Positions 12,344-25,400 of a stretch of 64,000 nt of DNA are shown one piece after another (position 1 is the stretch's first letter; every line of letters begins with the position of its first letter). This stretch comes from Pezizomycotina sp. ARF18 (taxonomy: Eukaryota; Ascomycota). The stretch lies in the NCBI GenBank assembly GCA_002224055.1, contig AZLU01000046.1, forward strand, positions 124,001-188,000. The letters are read 5' to 3'. The translations under genes and the position numbers were made by a program. The notes under the pieces were generated by a model. That model ran no database searches. It was not told where the DNA came from and saw only the letters and a list, made by a program, of their open reading frames with translations.

Positions 12344-14077
12344 GATGCTCACCGTCTTCATTTGATGGCCAAATTGGCCTGCTGCTCTCAGCTTTTCCCT
12401 TGGGCTCACTAGCCGCTCCAGCTTTTCCTACGCCTGCATCAGCTACACCTGTTCCCTCAGACGGCAGTCTTTCCGATTCTTCAGAAGCTTCTGCTGAAGC
12501 TAATCCAGGCTCCTCGGCTTCATTTACGGCATCGGACACTACGGGTACAGATACCACGTCCGACTCCTCAGCAGTTTCCCCACACCTACGCCTCCGCTTC
12601 AACGACGGACGATCTAACCGGCCATCACCCTCTGGCCTATCGACGCAAAACCCACCACCAGCGGCAACGAAACGTTCACAACGGCAATCGATGGCACCTT
12701 TGGGCCTATCGATAAGCGCGACGCATATATAGAGGTCGATCTGGACTGCTATACACGCATACGCTTTATCATACGGTACTTCTGGGTCTGGCCAACTGCT
12801 TTCTTAATTGGAACTCGGCCATTCTTTCGACGATGATTCCTCCAGCGGAGGCGCCTGGCTTCAGCTCAAAGTAAGCTGCCGCGGATGGTTCCATGTCCGT
12901 TTCCGGCGGGAACTCTCTTCCATCTACGTCCACCGTTGCTAAAGTGGATACTGGTTCCGCGGGATCATGCTCGTCCCAAGTGGATTGGGGGCAAGAGCAA
13001 TCTGGATCTTATGGGAGCTACTTCCAGGGTATCATTTTACACGAGTAATAACTTCTTATAGTAAGTCTTTTTTACATCTCGTGTTTCCCTCCTGACTCCT
13101 CGAATGTTTTAAGCCTAGTACTACATCTTCTTGGCAATTTCTCCCATTAGTCTAGGCAAATGGGTGAAAGTACAGGTTACCCTCGCAGCGGCAACAGCGG
13201 CGAACACAATTCCATAGTTGCAACCCCCTCGGCACTCGTTGTTACTTACCAGCGATCATCGTGCACGGGTGGAAGACAGTAACTTTCGACCCCAACAACC
13301 TCTCACTGCATGCCCCGATGACCCGCTAGCGCATACTCCTTCGCACACGATCGCTGATAACGGCAACTTCCCCGAAGCCTTACATCGGCGTCGGATGGGG
13401 CCAACACCAACACAAGCCGGCGTCGCAGTCCAACCTTCGGAATGTTAAATCTATCAACGGCGTCCCGTCTGGGCGAACAAGGCAGCGTACGACCACGAAG
13501 CTGTGGTGGCAGGGTTACATCTTCCAAAAGGACGGGGATCCAGGTCGGCATGAATCCGGTGACCAGTGCAAGTACTACACTCTTCCAGCAAACCCGGCAC
13601 CGTCTATGACGGGAGATTGGGCGAGACCCGCGGGTTGCGTCGAAATCAACGGCGGCGGGTGCGCTCAGGGTTACGTCCTCCCGGACTCTGGAATAAACTA
13701 CATGATCAACTCCATCGGCACGCGCGTACGCGCTGCCCACGCTCGCGTACGGGAGCTTACGCCAGCGCGCTTTCTAAGGGGGCGAAGATGACGGTGTACA
13801 TGGGTGGGAAATCGTTGACGTATAATGGCGCCGTCATGAGTATTGCTGCGACGATTACCAAGGTGATCCGAATTCGGCTCCTGCTACGCCTATTCATGGT
13901 GATTTCTCGCCTTCAGGGTGCCTGATAGTTTCACAGACGCCGACGCCGACGGCTAGCGAAGGTAGCTGGGACGAATTTCGGCAGGCACATTACGATATTT
14001 GGGATACGTGCGTCAGTTTGTACGGCGACGATGATCCTGATAATGATTCGGGATATTTTGGTATTCGTAGCCACTAA
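12344..14077 (+). CDS. Putative secreted protein, Ser/Thr-rich N-terminus, unknown family
   Basis: Unrecognised. The start at 12,344 gives MLTVF, which after a probable missing base runs into a hydrophobic IGLLLSAFPLGSLAAPAF, a good secretion signal with an Ala-x-Ala-like cleavage site. A Ser/Thr/Ala-rich linker (likely O-glycosylated) follows to about 12,580. Later segments with coding character are GNETFTTAIDGTFGPIDKR, SMSVSGGNSLPSTSTVAKVD, SCSSQVDWGQEQSGSYGSYF, KLWWQGYIFQKDGDPG, GDQCKYYTLPANPAPSMTGD, CVEINGGGCAQGYVLPDSGI and MTVYMGGKSLTYNGAVMSI. The C-terminus is Asp-rich (LYGDDDPDNDSGYFGIRSH, then stop). An intron is likely around 13,030-13,150. At least five frame changes occur, so exon joins are uncertain. 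A cell-wall or extracellular enzyme is possible, but no catalytic signature is visible. Confidence 0.55.
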
Positions 14078-14714
14078 AAAAAAAAAAGAAATGTTGGAAG
14101 AAGGCCACGGTTTTCTTAAAGAGCTCTATAGCTATCGTCGTTGCGTCGTGAGAGCATCAGCTCTTTGTATAATAGTTTCTCTTAGTCTGAAGCTAGAGCT
14201 GGACCTTCCCTTCGGTGGAAATAATCCTTTTTCAATTCTTTGTATATAATTCATAATTTCAACGCTATTTGGCATCTCTTTTCTTAATTCATCTATCATT
14301 TTAGTCAAGTCGTCTTCAAATAAGAATTTATCGACTATCCATATTCAAATCAAAATCCTGTTTGAAAATATATATATTATATATATCCAGAATAGATGAG
14401 TAGGTTAGCTAGTAGCTCAGATGCAGTGGATGTTGCAGATCGTGTGGTTGATCGTGGTGTTTGGTAGCTTGTCTTATCGGAAGTCCTTTCGTGGCCAATC
14501 GGATAAAATATCGGACCAGTAAATTTTAAATCTACGCAGGCAAAAAAAAAAAAAAAAAAATCAAGGAGACGCGTTCATCACTGTCAATTTAACCCTTGCT
14601 TGCGCGACACCAAACTACAGCATTCTGACAATTTAACAAATTATCAATTCAATTCAATTCATTCAATTCGATTCCTCTCAATTCCGCAGCAATAACATCC
14701 AATTCTATATTTCC
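14078..14714. other. Intergenic, upstream of apn1
   Basis: Contains an AT dinucleotide tract near 14,370-14,385, an A18 run near 14,541-14,558 and a short CAATT-type repeat at 14,643-14,690 (ATTCAATTCAATTCATTC). No gene is seen. Confidence 0.5.
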
Positions 14715-16554
14715 ATGAGCTCCAAAGAAACAGGAAGCCGTCGCAGAGGGAAGTCGAAGTCGAAGCAGCGGAACCGATAGCGCCTACGCCGCGATCCAAA
14801 CGGCGAAAAGTCGCAGAAGTAAAAGGGAAGAAAACGAAGGAAACCCGCGTCCGTCGCGGTTAAAGGTTCAACCGTCCGAGGAGGTTGTGAAGAAGGAGCG
14901 AACGAGGCAGAGTAAAGTTAAAAAGGAAGAGGAAGAGGAGGAGACGGTTACGAAGACTACTACGGTTAAGGCGAGCGTTAAGGGTGGTAGGATTAAGGCG
15001 GAGGTGGAAGAGAGGACGGAAGTTACGGTGGTGAAGAAACAAGAGGAAGAGTCGGAAGAGAAAGGGAAGACAAAAAAGAGAAGGAAGTTGAGAAGGGTTG
15101 TTAGCGGAGCGGACGGACGATATACCGATGAAGATTGGTGCTCATGTTTCTATAGCTAAAGGTTCGTAATCGCCTCTCGCCTGCCGCGCTTTTGCCTTTT
15201 TTCATTCTCCCCCCCTCCCTTGAAGCTTCATTTGAGCTAATACGTCTGACAAAATTTCTAGGCGTCCAAAACTCCGTCACAAATTCTTTACGCATAGGCG
15301 GCAACGCGTTCGCGCTCTTCCTCAAATCCAGCGGAAATGGACGAATCCGCCACTAAACCTCGAGAATGCAAAGGAGTTCAAGGCGCTGTGCAAGAAGCAC
15401 GGCTACGACGCCATGAAGCACGTCGTCCCGCACGGCTCGTACCTCGTCAACCTCGCGCAGGTGGATAAGAGAAAGCGAAGCAGGCTTACGATTGCTTCGT
15501 GGAGGACTTGCAGCGGTGCGAGACGCTGGGGATTGGGCTTTATAACTTTCAGTAGGTTCTTATTTCGTTACATCTCACCTATAGCTTTTTCCAAGGGAAA
15601 ATTTTGGGCTAAGAAATCTGTTGTAAAAGTCCCGGATCAACACTCGGCGAACCTCGACCCGAAGCTCTTAAAAGGATCGCGGATGCACTGAATAAAGCGC
15701 ATAAGGAGACGAAATTCGTTCGCATATTGATAGAAGACATGGCGGGTCACGGCAATATCATCGGCGGACCGTTCGAAGATTTGCGAGATATCATCCAGCT
15801 TGTAAAGGATAAGAAGCGATAGGTGTTTGCTTTGATACATGCCATGCCTTCGTAGGTTACCTCCTAAATAGTTATATTTGAAGCTTGGTAGCTAACAGAA
15901 GTTTTGTTTTAGGCTGCCGGGCACGATTTACGAACATCTTCATCATTTGCGACGGTCATGGAAAACTTTGACCGGATAGTCGGGTTGAAGTACCTCGCCG
16001 CGCTACATCTGAATGATTCCAAGGCGCCACTAGGATCGAACCTCGACAGGCACGAGAATATCGGGCTCGGTTTTCTAGGCTTATCGGCGTTCAGGAACGT
16101 TGTCAATGCGCCGTCGATGAAGGATCTACCTATGGTCCTCGAGACACCGCTGGAGAGCGACGACGTCTCGCGGTGGGCTTCAGAGATAAAGTAAGCTAGC
16201 ACAGCGCTAATGGTATTATAAGAATTTTACTGATCATACACATTTTAGACTACTCGAATCGCTCGTCGGCATGTCGGAAACGGATCTAAATTCCTCGAGC
16301 TAGAGGAAACATACGCCAAGAAGGGAGAAAAGTCCCGCACTGCGGCAATGGAAGCGTTCGAAAAGAAGCAGAAGAAGAAATCTGCGCCGGCGAAGGAGAA
16401 GAAGCCCCAGGCGGAGAAGGCGAATGGGAAGATAACGGACTTCGTCAAGAAGAAGGCACCCGCGAAGAAGCGCGGTAAGAAAGCCGAGGAGTCGGAAACG
16501 GAGTCGAGTGATGGCGAGAGCTCATGCGCCGGTCATGATTCCGATGAGGACTGA
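14715..16554 (+). CDS. apn1: Apurinic/apyrimidinic endonuclease, endonuclease IV family
   Basis: Zn-dependent AP endonuclease and 3'-diesterase of base-excision repair, nuclear and possibly mitochondrial. A long Lys/Glu-rich N-terminal extension (KKERTRQSKVKKEEEEEE) precedes the TIM barrel starting KIGAHVSIAKG. All family signatures are visible: GGNAFALFLKSS, PHGSYLVNLAQ, LYNFHPGSTLGE across an intron, ILIEDMAGHGNIIGG, GVCFDTCHAF then AAGHDLR across an intron, KYLAALHLNDSK with DRHENIGLG, and PMVLETPLES. Metal ligands His, Glu, Asp and His are kept. A Lys/Ala-rich tail with DFVKKKAPAKKRGKKAEE acts as a likely bipartite nuclear localisation signal. Inferred introns are 15,162-15,261, about 15,552-15,629, 15,852-15,912 and 16,191-16,248. 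Missing bases are apparent near 14,780, 14,860, 15,335, 15,470, 15,657, 15,811 and 16,290. The start codon is the least certain part. Confidence 0.93.
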
Positions 16555-17431
16555 ATAGCAGGCTGTATCAGGGACCCGATGTACGATACGTTCGAGGTGT
16601 GGAGTGTCCGAGTGTCGCGTGTATATTAAACTTAAACCTTTTCTCTCAAACTCTGCATGTACAGATAGGGATATATATATAGATGGACTTGCTCAGCGAT
16701 CTACTCATTGCACTTGTATTCCTTAGAAACTCTCCTCACAGTTACTTGGCACATATAGCATCCCGTCTTCGCAGGCATTCATTGCAAGTCTATCCGCAAC
16801 TCTTGAGCGGGAGCTGTGCGTGTCATCAGTAAATCCTTTTTGAGAGCTCGAGCGTGTGGTTGATGATTAATTTCGCACAAAAACTAAGTTCCCACCACGC
16901 CACTTATAATTTTGTCACTTTCCTCCTTCTCCTCCCTTTTCCCTTTTAAAGTTTTCTTTTCCTTTTCCTTTTCCTTCTTGAACATCGCGATCACATTGTA
17001 TCATATACGCATCTCTCATATACGAGAACCTCCCCCCTCCGAACGTCTTTCCTTTTTCCTTTTCTTCCTTTCTTGTTCACGGGTGTTTGTGTAAAGTGGA
17101 AGGTCTCTGACCGAGTATAGTCCATAATTCTCTTCTTTCTGCTTCTTTTTAACGGTGTTCTTGTCTGGGTTTTCTCTTTCCTAGTATCGCGCCTTTATCA
17201 TTTTTGACGACTTCAGTTTTAGTCTATCTTTCTTAATATCGCGACTCCTTTTGTCATTTGAAGGGAGCAGGTATATCTCCTATATTTTTCATTTTCTACG
17301 ATCGATACATCCTCTTTTTTTTTTTTTTTTTTTGGTACTTTTTTGTACTTTTTCGTGTCATTTTCTTTGCTCCCCGCATTTCTTCTACACCGTTACAATC
17401 AAGCTATTTGAAAAGAGAAACATCAATCACC
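16555..17431. other. Intergenic, pyrimidine-rich
   Basis: After the apn1 3' end the plus strand becomes strongly T/C-rich (about 16,910-17,400; CCTTTTCC and TTTTCTTTCC blocks, T17 near 17,317), as expected for fungal promoter or leader DNA of the next genes. No open frame here looks genuine. Confidence 0.5.
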
Positions 17432-17674
17432 ATGGACGGAGGAAACCGAAGGCAATCCATGGACCCGGAGGCGGCCAGGTCGCGGAGGACCTGCTCTGCT
17501 GCTGCTCAGCAGGGAGGAGGAATGGGCGCACTTGGGACTGGATGCTGGGACTTCGGTAAGAACGATCTTGGTTCTCATAGTCTTTCTTTCGATCCTTGGA
17601 TTATTCCCCTTTTTTTTTTTTTATTGCGTATGACTACCAGCGACAAGAAGTTTAAAATTAAAAAATACACTTAA
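17432..17674 (+). CDS. Doubtful small two-exon gene or lsm12 leader
   Basis: Begins MDGGNRRQSMDPEAARSRRT and runs through Ala/Gln/Gly-rich sequence to GALGTGCWDF, where a GTAAGA donor follows. A polypyrimidine tract and a CAG acceptor near 17,640 lead into DKKFKIKKYT and a stop if one phase change is allowed. The product would be about 55 residues. I do not recognise it. It may be a real small gene, an upstream exon of lsm12 or a translated upstream frame in its leader. Codon use and the clear GC rise at 17,432-17,550 favour coding. Confidence 0.35.
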   Translation: MDGGNRRQSMDPEAARSRRTCSAAAQQGGGMGALGTGCWDFGKNDLGSHSLSFDPWIIPLFFFLLRMTTSDKKFKIKKYT

Positions 17675-17820
17675 CGGCCAAACTACCGCTGTTCTCGGCG
17701 CTGGCCCTTATAATTTATTTTTCGTTGTCCTTTTGTTCAACTCTCAACAACTTTGTCTCCTTCTCCCATCACCTTTACCACACTCAAAAAAGGCAACAAT
17801 AGAGGAGCAAAACCACAAAC

Positions 17821-18905
17821 ATGGCGAGAAAGAAGAAAGGTTCCAAGGAGCTGAAGCCAGAAGACCTAAAGCCCAAAGAGCCCAAAGCCAATGGCCATAC
17901 CTCTGCCAATGGCAATGGCAATAGCAATGGAGACTTTGTTCTCATTACCAGAACCATGTAAAAGAGGCGGAAGAATTCGCAAAAACCCCGGCTAACGGCA
18001 ATAATGCCGTGTCAAACCTGCTCCCTGCCCGCTAACCTTACCTAACCTTGGCGTCGGCATTAGAGTCAAAGTCCAGACCCTCTTCGACGATACTATGAAG
18101 GGACCGTCTACTCCTACGACACCGTCACCAACACCGTCACCCTTTGCACATCCTCTAACCCCGCTCCAACCCCCTCGGGTACCGCCACGCGACCGTCGCC
18201 GCCCGCAGGACTACCGCATCCTCAAGATTTCGTTCCTGAGGGACGTTACGGTCCTCTCCGCCGCTCCGCCGCCACAACCACCGACGCAGCCTTCTTCGTC
18301 TCAAGCCAACAGCCCACAGGCCGGTAAAGGTCCATTCAGCAACGCGGAGCCGAAAATTGCCCTGTCAACATCGCCAGCGTTGAGGCGAGGGAGAGGGCGG
18401 CCGTCAGGCGGAGCTGGAGAAGATATCCAGCAAGGGCGTCGGCGTCACGCAGGAGGGGCAGGAGATCTTTGATGCTTTGAGTAGAACGTACGTGCTTTCT
18501 CTTCCATCTCTTGCTTTTAATTGGCTGTGTGCGCCGGTAGTTACGGGTATACTGACAACTATGTGCGTGTTACTTTTGTAGGATGCCATGCCGCTGGCAC
18601 GGGAAGAACATCATTGTTATGGAGATGGTGAATATATCCGAACCATACACGGCAGAATCTTGCGCAGCGCCGCAGAGTAAGACCAGCGCTCTAGCTAGGG
18701 TCAAGAAAGTGGTACGTCTGAGACGATTCACCTATCACACTCGATTAAAAAGTTTCGCTAATAATTCCAACTTGACGAACAGCTCGAAGGGGAGCGTAAA
18801 CCCTCGAAGCCTCACGCCGCGGAAGCCCAGTCCCTGCCAACCCAGCTGATAGGAAAGGTGGATAAAAATCAACACGGGGTATTACTGAACGACACCGACA
18901 AATAA
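17821..18905 (+). CDS. lsm12: LSM12-like protein (LSM fold plus anticodon-binding-like domain)
   Basis: LSM12 homologues associate with ataxin-2-type proteins and RNA; yeast Lsm12 binds Pbp1. The start MARKKKGSKELKPEDLKPKE leads to an Asn/Gly-rich linker and EAEEFAKTPANGNNAVSNLL. The Lsm domain follows: IRVKVQTLFDDT, then a TVYSYDTVTNTVT-type segment, then YRILKISFLRDVTVLS. After a Pro/Gln/Ser linker comes the anticodon-binding-domain hallmark NIASVEARERAAVRR with GVGVTQEGQEIFDAL. Later exons give PCRWHGKNIIVMEMVNISEP, and PQSKTSALARVKKV. Introns are about 18,489-18,581 and 18,710-18,782. Missing bases are apparent near 17,957, 18,028, 18,092, 18,148, 18,362 and 18,408. The C-terminus after LEGERK is phase-uncertain, and 18,905 is one of two possible stops. 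Confidence 0.88.
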
Positions 18906-19738
18906 CGAACATATGCTCCTTTTCCTTTTTTTTTCCGAAGTACACTTTTTGCTTTCTCAGCGACTATTTAGAAGGAGGGGGAACAGGCATTTCTACTAAA
19001 AAAAAAAAATCTGGGACAAAAAAATTTAAAAATTCTAAAAGGCGCAGCGGCGTTGGCGAAATCCGGTGGGAGGAAAAAAGTTTCTTGCATCTGATCTGGA
19101 GCATCATACACTACGAGCCGATTTTTTTCAACTCTAGGAGAAAATAATGTTTCTTTCTGTATAATTTTCTTCTATATCAAACTGCTTCACTTAGCTGTCG
19201 AAGTTGCTTTATTTTCTCTCCTGTTTATACTTATATTTACGATGATCTATTTGTCGTTTAGGTATTGTTTATTATGGGAAGGTTTTAGGAAGAATAATAT
19301 TTGATATTGAGACAGGGTGAAGAAGCGCGCTTGCAATGATCTTGGTTGACTACGTGCCATGATATCTCGATGGATTAGGATCTCGCAAATCCCAACTTCT
19401 GTGTCGTGAACGGAAAAAGTTATAGGCTACCTCGCCTACGAACTTAGCATAGCACACCTAATAAAGCAATTCAACAAGTACATTGCAATTGATTTAAATA
19501 ATATTCTTTGCTATCGCGTTTTCCCAAATTAATATATATGCGAATAAAAAGAAACCCCTTCTGCGCCAGTTGCAACGTCTTTCAAAACTACGGTGTAGAA
19601 AACATTACTGTTGGGAAAAAGCCAAATCATGCAGCAATGGTAGAGAAAAAGAAATAAAAATAAAATAAAATTGGAAATCGAGCTGGAAAGCTCAAAGGAA
19701 AGATAGGGAAATAGAAAGACTAGTGCCCGGTTACTGGT
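18906..19738. other. Intergenic between convergent lsm12 and hst2
   Basis: AT-rich DNA with poly-A/T runs (18,929-18,937, 19,000-19,010). It should carry the 3' UTRs of lsm12 (+) and hst2 (-). No gene is seen. Confidence 0.5.
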
Positions 19739-21343
<1,605 letters not shown>

Positions 21344-21631
21344 CCTGCGTGAAGACTGGCGATGGTTCCGTCGGTGGTTCTGGTTCTGTTCGGCGCGTTT
21401 ACGCTGTCTTCTGGTAAGTTTGGGATCACCACCGAGCCCGAAAAAGTCGTCGTCGTAGTGAACCGCGGGACCCTTGCTCTTTTTATGCTGTTGCTTGCGA
21501 GAATGATTCCCTTTTTGTCCTTTCTTTCCCATGCACGAAGATGTTCGCGTAAAGGGGTAAATTTGGTAGGAAGGGGCTTTGGTGAGAGTTTGAGATGTGG
21601 GAAAAAAGTTTGGCAATTTTATTTGTCGAGA

Positions 21632-21662
<31 letters not shown>

Positions 21663-22400
21663 GTTTAGGAAATGGGTGAAGGTTCGCCGGCAGCTCAGCT
21701 TGTAGAACCGACGAACAAGATGATTGTTCAAAAGTTTTAAGCTTTTAGACAGCTGGAAAAAAAAATAAGCGCGAGGCGCGCGGTAGATGGGAATCGACCG
21801 CACGTTCGCGGCTAAGTATCGTATAGAATTATCTGCGAGAATCTAGGAGAGTGAACGAGAGACCGCTAACTGACCTATTAAAGCACTATAAACTCTCCTT
21901 TTGCGAGAGCTCTCGTTGGCTATATTATTAGGCGTATTTTTACGAAAGAAAACTAGAATAATAGTACTTGAAGAGAGCAAGAGTAATAAAACATTAATTT
22001 CGCTAGATCGTACTTATATTTAAGTAGATATGTTATTTTTTCCTTTTCTTCTTGTTTACTTCACATCACCTTCATTAAAAATAATTCCAGTCTCAGCAAC
22101 GCGAACTCGCAGGTATCTCACTATTTCTATATTATTCCTTACTCATTTGGGTCGTACTGAACTTTCATCCAATTTGCTGAAAATCTTCACCTTCCTGTCT
22201 GGCTCTTTCTATGGAGTTTGTCAGTATAATCTCAAGCTACAACGACCTCAGGGGGCGCATAAGAAAGGCGCCTTTGTCCGATCAAGTCCCTAGCTACTGG
22301 CCCAATCCCTCATACTGTATCTCAACATCTCTAGTTATCTTTGGAGAAAAGTCGGTTCGTGTGTTGACAATTTGCGTAAATGTTCCACGTTTTCTATGAA
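21344..22400. other. hst2 upstream region with T28 run
   Basis: From 21,344 to 21,532 the hst2 frame continues upstream with a basic sequence (MGKKGQKGNHSRKQQHKKSK), either an N-terminal extension or leader. A 28-base T run lies at 21,635-21,662. After about 21,850 the DNA is AT-rich with nothing recognisable. Confidence 0.45.
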
Positions 22401-25400
22401 TTCCAGCTTAACTGAAGACCAGAACCGGATTATAATGTCCTGACCTAGGTTGGAAAGATAAATACAAGACGAGCACAGATCCCTTGGGTGGCCAAGGAAT
22501 AGCACATACTATCACCCAATGTGTTTAAACCCCAACAAGCGCTTTAAACAACAACATACGCTTCACAGGCTCTATTCATCCCTATAAGCTGATTTTTTTC
22601 GGCCTTTACTCCAAGCTTTTCAACGTTGTCAATGGCTGGGGGATAACAAGGAAGAAATTAAATTGCGTGCCTTCGTGTGTTATTGATACGTGACGAGCAC
22701 GAAATTGGAAAGCTTGGGTATGATAAGTAACGAACGCGAAGAGTAAGTCTCGAAGGTAATTATAGCTAGAGAACTGCTAAAGCACTGCAGCTTATTGAGA
22801 GTCCTACATAACCTTGATCACGTCCCTCGAATCCTTTATAGCCGCGAGTACAACTGCAAACCATCTGCATCCATATTAGCAGGTGGAAAGGCAAGGTGTA
22901 TTGCATCCTCGTCTTCAGACAACGATACACAGAATAGCGCTATCTATTACGCCAGATGATACTTTGGTTTCGGTAACATTTTGTGCCGAGAGACTTATGT
23001 GAGGACCAAAGACCTATATCCGCCCCGAGCTGACAGCCATGCCTAGAACTGATGATAGCGAAGAAACCCGCTACCCTTTGAAAGATAATCAGCAAGGATA
23101 CTCCATCGTCATGAGATTTCCATGCTATTGCAAATATATATATGCGTGAGACGCCACCAGAATATTTTGGAATCTCCCCACGGAAACATACAGGTAATAT
23201 AAACCTCCTCATGGAGTACTAGTACAGTTCTCAGCGATGATTTCCAACTTGCATAAATATTTCTCACGTGAAGCTACATCGAATATTTTTCAATAGACGT
23301 CACGCATGTTTATGTAAATGAGGGTCTTGGTCGAATTTGTACAGCGTGAATTTGATCCCGCGATATTGTTGAAGCTTAGAACATTTCCGTCTTTAGGCGC
23401 GAATGCTTCAAGGTATAACCAGATCTTCCCATATTCCACCGAATGTCTACCACAGAAACTATACTGCGTAATCGCATGAGAGTACCGTTTGGTACCTAGA
23501 TAGGAGTTCCCGGGCCGCTATGAATCCTGCAGATAACATAATTCCACTTTGTAGAGTTAGCATGCAGCGCGAGGAGATATAGAGAAACATCCAAGCCCAT
23601 CCGCCATAGAAGAACGGAATGGGGCTTAGGCGATATCTGTCAAGATGCGCGAAACAAAAAAAGGACAGGAACTAGGATACAGCTCTTTAATGTTCTCGAC
23701 TGATATAGAGGTTAATTTCGTAACCTTACTTGGCCATAGTGGTAATGATCAGATCAGAAAGAGAAGTTATGACTGAGATTCATTCCCGTCCGATGTAAGG
23801 ATATATCAGCACATATAAGACTTCCATCGTGTCTTCTGATATGGTTTTCCAAGCCACCTCTGGTACTACCGAAGACGAAAGACAGTATACTTTTCCACGA
23901 CGTTCCGACTTGTAGATACGAGCTCACCCTGAAGGTTTCGAAGTAATCAGGAGTGGTGCTTTCATACTTTGTTTTTACCTATTTAGATCTTTTCAGGTAG
24001 TCATCCGGGGCACGCTAAGACCCGCCACGGGCAGAGTGATTACGAAACCGCAGTCCTAAACGACTTTTCATAATCAAATCGATCTAGTTTACTTCGCATT
24101 GCAGAATAATGAGGGTCAGAATTTTTAGCGCAATACTTATTGAATTTTGAAATTCCTGGAAGCGAAGCTAGGTCAAGACCAAGAACATTCTAGAGTTTCC
24201 CAGGTCTCCTCGCGAACTTCCATGTACTATAATTTAGGTATGTTCGTAGCTACATACTTACAACGAATAAACGACTGACTTACGTGTACTGATCGCTATC
24301 CATATGATCATGCTTAGGTACAGCTACTTGGAATTTGGAGAGGGATTTGGCATAAGGGAGTGAAAAATCGCATAGATCTGAGCTCTTTGCAAGCCCGGAG
24401 AGTCAGTCTGTCATAAGTACACAAAACTGTCTTTGCACTGAAAGTCGTGCTGTCCAAATTAGATTGATTACGGCAGAAAAGGGTTCGGACGTTACCTATG
24501 GGCATTAGAGAAAACGTACCAGTGTGGTTGGAGGCTGTGAAAGATATGCCTTCAACGCGCTCGAAGCGAACTACACATTTCATTCGCTTTGTAGTAGATC
24601 ATGTACACACGGATGATAGTATCAACACACTCGAAAGCATCATATAACCAAAACCTAGCTAAAAGGGAACTATTTCTTTCACATATATGCGTAAACGTAG
24701 ATTTAGGCTTTAGTTTTTTTTATCTTCAAACCCATGGGTCATATGCGCCACAGACATTATTGATTTTCTCATAAGATATAACAGTGCTAGTGCTAGCAAA
24801 TCATAAGGATGGCCGATATCGAGTAGTTACCAGAGTCTACCAGAGGTCAACTCTCTTCTAATTAATTCAGACTAACTATCAAACTCAAATAAGGCTCGCT
24901 TGTATTGTGTTTAGCCCAAAACAGTCTTTTGGAATTATAGAGCGGGAAGACCGATTTTCTGTCTCGCTCGCGTAACATTGCGGACACTGGGTCATACGTG
25001 GCACAGTAGTATGGCCTCTCTGACAAGATAATTACCAGGAGGCTGCTTCAACATACGCAATTGTCCGAATAGAACCCACAAGGCGGATATTACTATAATC
25101 GGCAACGACTGTTGCGAAAGGACATGACATAGATATCGCGACTCCATCGCCCATGGGACATAAGAGTAAAATAACTGACCTCTTCTAGTAATCAGGTAGG
25201 CGTGAGAGTCCCATGATATCAGAGTGCCTTGCTTTCCGTACTTCGATGACAAGCTGCCCATCCTACCCCTACATTAGCGTCAAGGCTGCATACTAGTTGG
25301 AGGGACCTCGGTCCTCCTGCGTTCTCGATCAAAAAATACGGGCCGTAACTCATTGGATTATAAAGATCGTCAAACTTGGCGCAATATAAAAACCTTCTGC

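Noticed and set aside
21760-21870. Minus-strand GGTCGATTCCC followed by T8, like a tRNA B box with a Pol III terminator
   Set aside because: No acceptor or anticodon stem can be paired around it.
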